From NCBI GenBank assembly GCA_039199225.1, contig JBCCSZ010000413.1, forward strand, positions 1 through 5,099: 5,099 bases of DNA, given 5' to 3'. Positions 1 to 5,099 of this stretch are shown here, piece after piece. Each line of letters begins with the position of its first letter. The first letter of the stretch is position 1. The stretch is from JBCCSZ01 sp039199225. GTDB lineage: Bacteria; Bacteroidota; Bacteroidia; Chitinophagales; Saprospiraceae. The translations under genes were made by a program, and so were the position numbers. The notes under the pieces are model-generated. The model did not search any database and was not told the origin of the DNA. It saw only the letters and a program-made list of their open reading frames with translations.

Positions 1-2
1 AT

Positions 3-48
3 AAAAATACCCTGTCCATATATTTTTATACGAACAGGGTATTTTTTT
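3..48 (-). terminator. Bidirectional Rho-independent terminator after the PorP/SprF gene
   Basis: A 12-base-pair perfect stem is formed by positions 4-15 (AAAATACCCTGT) and 34-45 (ACAGGGTATTTT), with an 18-base AT-rich loop at 16-33. Read on the minus strand, the stem lies 35 bases past the stop of the gene ending at 80 and runs into a T-rich tail (complement of positions 3-7). Read on the plus strand it ends in seven Ts (42-48), so it could also stop transcription arriving from a gene left of the window. The structure is seen directly; use in both directions is inferred from its symmetry. Confidence 0.88.
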
Positions 49-79
49 ATAGTTTTCTTATGTAAATATATTCAATATA

Positions 80-1138
80 TTAGAAGTTAGGACAGTAAAC
101 ATTACGCACTTCTGGTCCACAGATTTTGTATACCAATGCGAATTCGAAGGCACCATTACCGTTCGAAGCTGTCCGGAGTGAAGAAATATTGACATCATAG
201 CTGAAGCCAATGGTGAACTGATCGTAATCAAAGCGAGTGGAAAGAATAAGGGCATCCGTGGTAAGTGTCTCCTCGAAGTGGTTAGCTAAGCGGACCCACG
301 TTCCAATTTGGAATGCCTGGTAGTTGCTGCGGCTTCTTCCCAAGAGGAATTTCATACTCGTACCAGCGTTCAACTCGAAGGAAGGTCCTTGTTTGAACAT
401 GACCACACCTGGAACCAGTCCAAAGCGATCTGTCAACATGAACTCACCACCGGCGTTGATGGTAAACTTGCTGAATAGCGGCTCGAATTCTCCTAACTCA
501 AAAGACTGATTGGCCTCATTGAGGTGACTGTAAGCCCCCCCAAAGTAAAGGTTATTGTCTTCATCAAAAACGGTAAACCAAAGCAAACCTGCGGAAATAT
601 CCCCGAATAAGTAGTTATCACGGGTGAAGTTTTCGAAAGATTGAGCATTTGGATTGAAGCGGCCTTCGCCGTCATGCTGGTTACCATAGCGTGCAGCCAG
701 GAAGTCAATGCTTCGCTGGGAAACGCCGACGTCGGCTCCCAAAACCAGGTAGTGTGCCTGATTGCGGTAACCACCCATTTTTTTACTGTAAGCGAGTGAC
801 AAACGGCCTTGGAGCGTCTCGAAAGACAATTCCCCTGCCCGGTCACCCCAGAAAGTACCGCCGATACCGAAATAATCGTAACGACCTACAGGTACTCTTT
901 GATCATAAGATACGGAGTAGGTGTTGTAAGCGTTCGAGTTCAGAACGCTTGCCCACTGATTGCGATAGTTCGCCACCAATCGGATATTACAATTCATCAC
1001 GCCTGTCATCGCCGGGTTCAGGTTGAGGGGCGATAAGTAAAACTGTGAAAAGTGAATATCTTGAGCACTGAGCGACCCAATAGCAATAAAGCAAGCAACA
1101 CAACAGGTAGTAAGTAATAGTTTCAACTTTCTCATCAT
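80..1138 (-). CDS. Type IX secretion system PorP/SprF-family outer-membrane protein
   Basis: This 352-residue protein belongs to the PorP/SprF family of Bacteroidota, outer-membrane beta-barrel-like proteins that help deliver or anchor type IX secretion substrates, such as gliding adhesins, at the cell surface. Residues 1-25 form a signal peptide: charged MMRKLK, a hydrophobic core to about residue 21, then SLSA, with likely cleavage before Q26. The mature N-terminus carries the family hallmark, DIHFSQFYLSPLNLNPAMTG (27-46), close to the usual D-x-HFSQF-x(3)-P-x-x-LNPA-x-x-G. The rest is rich in alternating aromatic and Gly strands such as YFGIGGTFWGD and LYFGGAYSH. It ends in CPNF, similar to the Cys-Pro-x-Phe ends common in this family. 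Length is normal (about 300-350). ATG codons at 1138 and 1135 are both possible starts. No large adhesin with a type-B sorting domain lies upstream, unlike many sprF genes, so its partner is unknown. Family assignment is firm; the exact paralogue is not. Confidence 0.93.
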   Translation of the reverse strand: MMRKLKLLLTTCCVACFIAIGSLSAQDIHFSQFYLSPLNLNPAMTGVMNCNIRLVANYRNQWASVLNSNAYNTYSVSYDQRVPVGRYDYFGIGGTFWGDRAGELSFETLQGRLSLAYSKKMGGYRNQAHYLVLGADVGVSQRSIDFLAARYGNQHDGEGRFNPNAQSFENFTRDNYLFGDISAGLLWFTVFDEDNNLYFGGAYSHLNEANQSFELGEFEPLFSKFTINAGGEFMLTDRFGLVPGVVMFKQGPSFELNAGTSMKFLLGRSRSNYQAFQIGTWVRLANHFEETLTTDALILSTRFDYDQFTIGFSYDVNISSLRTASNGNGAFEFALVYKICGPEVRNVYCPNF

Positions 1139-1252
1139 GAATTGAACATTTGGAACATTGTGTAAACAAAGCTTATAAAACTTCTTAAAGGGTGTTTGCT
1201 TGTATAGAGAGTAAAGATAACAAAAAATGTCTGCTTTTTTGAACTACCTACC

Positions 1253-1286
1253 GCAGCAAAATGTTAAAAATTAAGCATTTAGCTGC
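1253..1286. other. Long imperfect hairpin in the non-coding stretch before the PorP/SprF gene
   Basis: The non-coding stretch 1139-1400 contains a nested inverted repeat. GCAGC (1253-1257) pairs with GCTGC (1282-1286); an A-A mismatch follows (1258/1281); AAATG (1259-1263) pairs with CATTT (1276-1280); then TTAA (1264-1267) pairs with TTAA (1271-1274), with G1275 bulged and a loop of three As. That makes 14 base pairs with one mismatch and one bulge. Neither side is followed by a T-run, so it is not a classical terminator. It lies 114 bases past the protease stop and about 115 bases before the PorP/SprF start, so it could be an mRNA-processing or stability element or a 5' leader structure. 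Its role is unknown. Confidence 0.5.
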
Positions 1287-1307
1287 CTAGACAGAAGATT
1301 ATTAGCT

Positions 1308-1335
1308 TAACGCTCGACTCTGCGAGCTTATTTTT
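1308..1335 (+). terminator. Possible weak terminator-like hairpin, plus-strand orientation
   Basis: GCTCG (1312-1316) pairs with CGAGC (1323-1327) around a six-base loop. The stem is extended by TAA (1308-1310) with TTA (1328-1330) past a bulged C1311, and a run of five Ts (1331-1335) follows. This is terminator-like only on the plus strand, where no gene precedes it. On the minus strand it lies about 70 bases after the protease stop without a good T-tail. It may limit antisense transcription into the protease gene or be a chance structure. The remainder of 1139-1400 shows no coding potential and no convincing Bacteroidota promoter box. Confidence 0.3.
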
Positions 1336-1400
1336 GTCACTCCCCTTCAATTGGTATTGTATTCAAAAAGGTGTGTTGTATCAGCTCAACGCCGCCCGAG

Positions 1401-2480
1401 CTAGTCGTATTTCCAACGCGCGCCGTATTCTTCGACCAATATATTGTCAAAATAGTCGGCCCTTTCAAACAGATGTTTAAATAGTTGGGCAGCTGTTCCG
1501 GCGTTCAGGTAGCGATCGTAAATCAGCAAGGAAAGGACGATGTCCCGCCCTTTGACACTGAATGCCAGCCCTTGGGTGCGATAGTTTTGCTTCAACAAAA
1601 ACTCATAGAGGGGTTTGGATGGGTCTGGAGGGAGACTGCACAGATAGGCATCTCCAACAATCAAGCCAGTTTTCTCATAATAAGATATATCAATTCGGGC
1701 GCTTCCCTCGCGGATTTCCCAATTGTTCGGACCGATTCTGGAAAGGGCAATATCGTAGCCATTTTCAGCCAATAACACTTCAATTGATTTTCCAACTCCT
1801 TCTGGCTCAAATACTTGTGAAGAAGAAGGCAGGCTAAGGGGCGTCTGACAACCCGGGCAATAGGTCCGCAAATCTGTCGATTCAAATACCACCTTGCCAC
1901 AATTGTAGCATCGCACACCCACCTCACCACCACCAGAGCGATAATCCATGATGGCCTCTCGAAGATATTTCTCAGAAATCGCCAGACCACTCTTGTCTTC
2001 CTCCCAACTGGCAAAGGTATTCACCCCAACAATCAACCCAGCTGCATTGGCAACGGGTCCGCCACTATTCACTGCCTCCGTAGCTGCATCGTGCTCAATG
2101 TACTCGGCATCGTGTTGCAAAGTCGGATATTTGACAACCTGCCCTTGCTTAGCCACAAATTGATTGCTAAAAGGAAAACCAAAGGCTGTCAATTTACTCC
2201 CCTCCTCCAATCGCTCGGCCTGCCCCAACAAAATAGCCGGTATACTGTCTGAATCGGGCAGCTCCAAAAAAGCTAAATCATACTGCGGATCGCTGTACAT
2301 TACGCGGACCAACTGCCGATCGATGTATTTGCCCTCCACAACCACCTCGCGATTGTCTCGCACCAAATGATCACTCGTAACGATCAATCCATGCTTTTTC
2401 AGACAAAACCCGGTCCCAGTGCTGTAGGGCGTGGCGATCTGGACAACAACTTTTGCAAACAAATCAACTAAATCACTCAT
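1401..2480 (-). CDS. Cytoplasmic trypsin-like serine protease with zinc ribbon and YbjN-like C-terminal region
   Basis: With the ATG at 2480 as start, this is a 359-residue multidomain protein. Residues 8-180 form a trypsin-like (HtrA/S1C-type) protease domain: STGTGF (20-25) opens the barrel, then catalytic His38 in TSDHLV, Asp68 in YDLAFLEL and Ser139 in VNSGGPV, followed by GLIVGVNTF (148-156). Residues 191-211 form a zinc ribbon, CYNC then CPGC (Cys191, 194, 208, 211; spacing C-x2-C-x13-C-x2-C). Residues about 231-355 alternate predicted strands and helices (LYEFLLKQNY, AFSVKGRDIVLSLLI, LFKHLFERADYF), a pattern I recognise as the YbjN/type III secretion chaperone-like fold, assigned with moderate confidence. 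There is no signal peptide, membrane segment or PDZ domain, unlike typical periplasmic HtrA, so it should act in the cytoplasm. The Gly that usually precedes Asn-Ser-Gly-Gly-Pro is Val137. It starts 2 bases after the stop of the upstream gene, so the two are co-transcribed and probably translationally coupled. An upstream in-frame TTG at 2486 would add two residues. Substrate is unknown. Confidence 0.88.
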   Translation of the reverse strand: MSDLVDLFAKVVVQIATPYSTGTGFCLKKHGLIVTSDHLVRDNREVVVEGKYIDRQLVRVMYSDPQYDLAFLELPDSDSIPAILLGQAERLEEGSKLTAFGFPFSNQFVAKQGQVVKYPTLQHDAEYIEHDAATEAVNSGGPVANAAGLIVGVNTFASWEEDKSGLAISEKYLREAIMDYRSGGGEVGVRCYNCGKVVFESTDLRTYCPGCQTPLSLPSSSQVFEPEGVGKSIEVLLAENGYDIALSRIGPNNWEIREGSARIDISYYEKTGLIVGDAYLCSLPPDPSKPLYEFLLKQNYRTQGLAFSVKGRDIVLSLLIYDRYLNAGTAAQLFKHLFERADYFDNILVEEYGARWKYD

Positions 2481-2486
2481 AATCAA
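2478..2486 (-). promoter_or_regulatory. Translational coupling junction between the unknown gene and the protease gene
   Basis: Read on the minus strand, the junction is TTGATTATG. The TGA stop of the upstream gene (2485-2483) is separated by two Ts from the ATG of the protease (2480-2478). A TTG in the protease frame (2486-2484) overlaps the same stop by four bases. No purine-rich Shine-Dalgarno sequence is clear just upstream, where the sequence is ACAAGAAG. Terminating ribosomes probably re-start here, which would link the amounts of the two proteins. I favour ATG because it is a canonical codon and gives a natural MSDLVDLF start. Confidence 0.6.
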
Positions 2487-3811
2487 CTTCTTGTAAGATT
2501 TAACTCGCGCATCATCAAAAGATAAGAACGAGCAAAGTCGGGCAGGGTCCGGAAGTTCAACATACTAGTTTTTGGACTGAATTGAGGGTATTTATCCTGG
2601 TGCTTTTCTACAATCCGTTTCAATTCCTTTCGAATACCCTTTTTGTCAAAGCTATCATTTGCAACATTGTAAAGGCGCTGAACAAAACCCAATTTTAAGA
2701 AGAAAGGTGTTTCAACAATTCGATAATACAAGTGAAATAAATCCCGATCGGGCAGTGGGATGGCATAATTAAACATACAGTAACCAACAATGTAACCAGG
2801 TACAGATACGGCGAGCATCGGAAAGCCATTTTCCTGGTACCAATTCATATTGTGCAACTCTCCATCGATAAAACTCACGATGCGGTCGTGGTTTACCGCG
2901 TTGGTAATCCCAAAAGTGGAGGTCACCTCATACATTTCCTTAAAAAAGTCTTCCTGGTCGCGATTCATTAGCCCTTGCAGCTCCCGTTTGAGTCCCTCTA
3001 TCTTATCGCCAAGTGGCGCCCCATCGTTGGCAAAATAGCGACGGTGCATCCGCTCCAGGGTTTCCATCATAAAACCTTCGGGCCGAATCAAATAGTCAAG
3101 CTTATAGATGAGATGTAATAACATGTAGGCATAACCTCCTGGATACTCATCAATGCTAGGCTGTTTTCTGTTGAGACGCTCCAATACCCAAGCGATTTCA
3201 CCAGCCAGGTAGTCAAATTTCAGCTTTTTCTCCTCCTCGGGCAAAGGCTTGAGATGCTCTGCATCGACGGCTTGCAGACCTCTGAATTCGTCCAACAACA
3301 GATCATCTTGCTTATCAGCGCTCGTCGCAACTTCCTTCAGAGCAAAGTATAACTTGTAAGGAGAGCCATCCAAGGTAAAAGAGTCGAATCGAATGGTAAT
3401 ATTGTTCTCGTCGTCTAGTGCAAACCGACTGTGTTTGAGTCGAAAATTATGCTCCAACAGCCGCCGCATAAAGTCAATGTCCAGCTTGTCAGTATGCGCA
3501 ATTCTAGCCTCGGCACTGATTTTGGTTCGATCCGCCGTTCCAACGATTTTCTTAGACCCTTGATAGACTTCAAAACGGATCACGCCATCGTTTTCCTCCC
3601 AGCGGACATTGTCCTCTGTTTTATCATGTAGGTAGCGAAAAAAAGCGTCATAGGCTTTGAGATATTCTTCTGCCTCAAAGAATTCAAGGGATCGGTCCCA
3701 AAAATCATATTGCGATTCTTCCTTGTAAGAGTCAGTATAGCGGCCGAAACGCATGTTAGGCTGTGCATCCCCGGATGAGTTACTTTTGAAAAGCCTACTA
3801 AAAATGCCCAT
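2483..3811 (-). CDS. Unknown 442-residue cytoplasmic protein with an N-terminal YbjN-like region, partner of the protease
   Basis: I do not recognise a named family for the whole protein. It starts MGIFSRLFKSN, a short amphipathic N-terminus without signal-peptide character. Residues about 35-63 form a helical pair resembling a single TPR-like repeat (LEFFEAEEYLKAYDAFFRYL). Residues about 66-180 then show the strand/helix order of a YbjN/type III chaperone-like domain: GVIRFEVYQGSKKIVG, a helix FMRRLLEHNFRLKH (114-127), then strands RFALDDENNITIRF and YKLYFALKEV. This parallels the C-terminal region of the downstream protease. Residues 195-300 are mostly helical with many charged and aromatic positions. 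A hydrophobic segment at 330-354 (PMLAVSVPGYIVGY onwards) is broken by prolines and is probably a buried core, not a membrane span. The C-terminus (360-442) is again helical and basic. It is the first gene of a two-gene operon with the protease and may be its substrate adaptor, regulator or target; that is inference. The ATG at 3811 is the only sensible start. Confidence 0.82.
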   Translation of the reverse strand: MGIFSRLFKSNSSGDAQPNMRFGRYTDSYKEESQYDFWDRSLEFFEAEEYLKAYDAFFRYLHDKTEDNVRWEENDGVIRFEVYQGSKKIVGTADRTKISAEARIAHTDKLDIDFMRRLLEHNFRLKHSRFALDDENNITIRFDSFTLDGSPYKLYFALKEVATSADKQDDLLLDEFRGLQAVDAEHLKPLPEEEKKLKFDYLAGEIAWVLERLNRKQPSIDEYPGGYAYMLLHLIYKLDYLIRPEGFMMETLERMHRRYFANDGAPLGDKIEGLKRELQGLMNRDQEDFFKEMYEVTSTFGITNAVNHDRIVSFIDGELHNMNWYQENGFPMLAVSVPGYIVGYCMFNYAIPLPDRDLFHLYYRIVETPFFLKLGFVQRLYNVANDSFDKKGIRKELKRIVEKHQDKYPQFSPKTSMLNFRTLPDFARSYLLMMRELNLTRS

Positions 3812-3836
3812 TCAGTGTTCGTTAAGAAGTATGGCT

Positions 3837-3858
3837 AAAGGTTGATACAATCACCTTT
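3837..3858. promoter_or_regulatory. Inverted repeat in the divergent intergenic region, possible operator or leader hairpin
   Basis: The 127-base gap 3812-3938 separates two divergent genes and must hold both promoters. AAAGGTTGAT (3837-3846) pairs with ATCACCTTT (3850-3858) around a three-base ACA loop, giving nine base pairs with one bulged T. It sits 26-47 bases upstream of the minus-strand start at 3811, so it would be in that gene's leader or overlap its promoter. It may be a protein-binding site or an RNA hairpin. The rest of the gap is AT-rich. The sequences closest to the Bacteroidota TAnnTTTG box (AATTTTTG at 3881-3888 on the plus strand; TATTTTTC on the minus strand nearby) each have a mismatch and lack a good -33 partner, so I call no promoter. 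Confidence 0.35.
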
Positions 3859-3938
3859 TAAGATTATAGCGAAAAATAACAATTTTTGTTGGAATTGACT
3901 ATTTTCACTTGTTCCGTTGGCGAATTCAATGACCTCAA

Positions 3939-4943
3939 ATGTCCGTTCACAGCATGAATAATTTTCGCACCAGCCTCCCAAAACCAGCTTTTAGCTTCGA
4001 CATCCGACACCAGCAAGCCATTCTGGCCATGGGTTCTTGTTTTGCCACCAACATCGGTCAGCGTCTCAAGGATTTAAAATTTGATATTCAGCTTAATCCT
4101 TTGGGCATTCTGTACAATCCGATCTCTATCGCAGAAAGCATAGCATACATCATCGATCAAAAAACATTCGAAACATCCGACTTATTCCAGCACCAGGGCT
4201 TATGGCACAGCTTTGCGCACCACGGATCATTTTCACAGCCCGACCCAGCAAGCGCCTTACATCACATCCATGAACACATTACAAAGGCACACACCATGCT
4301 CCCTCGCCTAAAAACCTTGCTCCTAACCTTTGGTACGGCTTATGTATTTCAACTACGAGACCAGCAAAAGGTTGTTGCCAATTGCCACAAGCGCCCTAGT
4401 TCTGACTTCACCCGAGATTTACTGACCGTCGAACAAATAGTCTCTAGCTTACAAAATAGCCTAGAGCGCCTGAAAAAACATTGTCCAGGCTTACGCATCG
4501 TACTCACCGTCAGCCCTATACGCCACATCCGGGATGGCTTGGTAATGAATCAGCGCAGCAAAGCTAGTCTGGTATTGGCCGCCCATCAACTCTGTGAGCA
4601 GTTAGAAGACGTTCATTATTTCCCCTCCTATGAATTGATGGTAGATGATTTGCGGGACTATCGCTTTTATGCTGCCGATATGATCCACCCTTCGCCTGTA
4701 GCTACTGACCATATTTGGCAATATTTCAAACAGACATTTTTTGAATCCTCTACGCAGGAATTAATCCGTCAAATCGATAAGATACAATCGGCTTACAGAC
4801 ATCGACCATTACATCCGACAACAGCCAATCACCAGCGATTTGTTCGTCACACCTTACAACAGATAGACAATTTGGAGCAGGAGCATCCTTTTTTGAATTT
4901 GGAGGAGGAGCGAGCGGCCATGAAGCGACAACTCACCGATTGA
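3939..4943 (+). CDS. GSCFA-family protein (SGNH-hydrolase-like)
   Basis: This 334-residue protein belongs to the GSCFA family, named for the motif seen here at residues 32-36 and related to SGNH/GDSL esterases and lipases. The four SGNH blocks can be followed: Ser33 in GSCFA (putative nucleophile), Gly132 in LTFGTAYVF, Asn148 in ANCHKRP and the Asp247-x-x-His250 pair in AADMIHPSP. SPIRHIRDG (192-200) and the FPSYELM segment (228-234) are also typical of the family. There is no signal peptide, so it should be cytoplasmic. The true substrate of GSCFA proteins is not established; acyl-ester hydrolysis is inferred from the fold. The start could be Met1 (3939) or Met6 (3954); the latter would give MNNFRTSLP, closer to the short MxFRT start usual in the family. 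The final 60 residues (about 275-334) are charged and helical. It is divergent from the protease operon and convergent with the amidohydrolase gene to its right. Confidence 0.92.
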   Translation: MSVHSMNNFRTSLPKPAFSFDIRHQQAILAMGSCFATNIGQRLKDLKFDIQLNPLGILYNPISIAESIAYIIDQKTFETSDLFQHQGLWHSFAHHGSFSQPDPASALHHIHEHITKAHTMLPRLKTLLLTFGTAYVFQLRDQQKVVANCHKRPSSDFTRDLLTVEQIVSSLQNSLERLKKHCPGLRIVLTVSPIRHIRDGLVMNQRSKASLVLAAHQLCEQLEDVHYFPSYELMVDDLRDYRFYAADMIHPSPVATDHIWQYFKQTFFESSTQELIRQIDKIQSAYRHRPLHPTTANHQRFVRHTLQQIDNLEQEHPFLNLEEERAAMKRQLTD

Positions 4944-4960
4944 CCAACCTAAAAATCACC

Positions 4961-5099
4961 TTAAGCCAAGCGACGTACGCTTGTTTGAGCAGTCAAATGG
5001 CCATCGCGCGTGTGTTCGAGCAGCAGGATGCCGGGGGTCTTTCCAACTTCCAGGCTACCAAGCTTGTCGTCAAACCCTAGTGCCTCTGCTCCGTTGAGG
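4961..5099 (-). CDS. C-terminal end of an amidohydrolase-family protein (partial, runs off the window)
   Basis: On the minus strand an open frame enters from the right edge and ends at a TAA (4963-4961), giving 45 residues that begin LNGAEALGFDDKLGSLEVGK. The pattern NGA-x-ALG-x(4)-LGSLEVGK-x-x-x-(hydrophobic)3 is the characteristic C-terminal return to the small beta-sandwich domain of metal-dependent amidohydrolases (the chlorohydrolase, cytosine deaminase and imidazolonepropionase-like group). The usual Ala-Asp after the GK is replaced by Pro-Gly (KTPGILLLE), which I have the impression is common in Bacteroidota members. The metal ligands and catalytic residues lie outside the window, so the substrate cannot be given. 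It converges on the GSCFA gene, with only 17 bases between the two stop codons and no clear terminator hairpin in that gap. Confidence 0.78.
   Translation of the reverse strand, partial: LNGAEALGFDDKLGSLEVGKTPGILLLEHTRDGHLTAQTSVRRLA

Noticed and set aside
493..846. A 117-codon open frame on the minus strand inside the PorP/SprF gene
   Set aside because: It lies in another frame of a clearly recognised gene, and its product has no family features or plausible composition.
691..1036. Plus-strand open frames of 75 and 111 codons opposite the PorP/SprF gene
   Set aside because: They are antisense to a confident coding gene; the products are rich in Arg, Ser and Pro, as expected for shadow frames.
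1166..1219. Partial matches to the Bacteroidota TAnnTTTG promoter box upstream of the PorP/SprF gene (minus-strand TATCTTTA at 1219-1212 and AAGCTTTG nearer the start)
   Set aside because: Each has a mismatch and neither has a TTG-type -33 element at the right spacing; AT-rich sequence gives such matches by chance.
1383..1402. Small inverted repeat AGCTC/GAGCT at the protease stop codon
   Set aside because: Only five base pairs with a ten-base loop, overlapping the stop codon and with no T-run, so not a credible terminator.
1661..2014. A 117-codon minus-strand open frame inside the protease gene
   Set aside because: It overlaps the catalytic and zinc-ribbon region in another frame; the protease motifs show which frame is real.
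3065..3140. Idea that the hydrophobic segments of the 442-residue protein are membrane spans
   Set aside because: The hydrophobic stretches are interrupted by charged residues and prolines and are too short or irregular for clear transmembrane helices.

Overview
The window looks like a chromosomal segment from a member of the Bacteroidota. This rests on a type IX secretion PorP/SprF-family outer-membrane protein and a GSCFA-family protein, both strongly associated with that phylum, and on the lack of clear Shine-Dalgarno sequences. The overall style (moderate base composition, cytoplasmic multidomain hypothetical proteins) would suit a Saprospiria-type genome such as Lewinella or Haliscomenobacter, but that placement is inference. 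I see no insertion sequence, CRISPR array, tRNA, rRNA or prophage gene.

Layout from left to right. Positions 1-48 hold a strong terminator hairpin that works in both directions. It closes a minus-strand gene for a PorP/SprF-like outer-membrane protein (80-1138). A 262-base non-coding stretch (1139-1400) follows, with two secondary-structure elements. Next come two tightly coupled minus-strand genes. The first transcribed is a 442-residue protein of unknown function (2483-3811). Just 2 bases after its stop begins a cytoplasmic trypsin-like serine protease (1401-2480) that carries a four-cysteine zinc ribbon and a C-terminal region resembling the YbjN/type III chaperone-like fold. A 127-base divergent intergenic region (3812-3938) separates this pair from a plus-strand GSCFA-family (SGNH-hydrolase-like) protein (3939-4943). 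The window ends with the last 45 codons of an amidohydrolase-family gene on the minus strand, convergent with the GSCFA gene and only 17 bases from it.

The most interesting unit is the two-gene operon at 1401-3811. Both products lack a signal peptide, and both contain a segment I read as YbjN-like: C-terminal in the protease, N-terminal in its partner. The shared domain and the coupling suggest that the two proteins act together in the cytoplasm, perhaps in protein quality control or a regulated proteolytic response. That role is a hypothesis; the sequence directly shows the protease triad, the zinc ribbon and the gene coupling. The PorP/SprF gene is a separate function (cell-surface attachment or secretion through the type IX system), and the GSCFA and amidohydrolase genes look like ordinary housekeeping neighbours.
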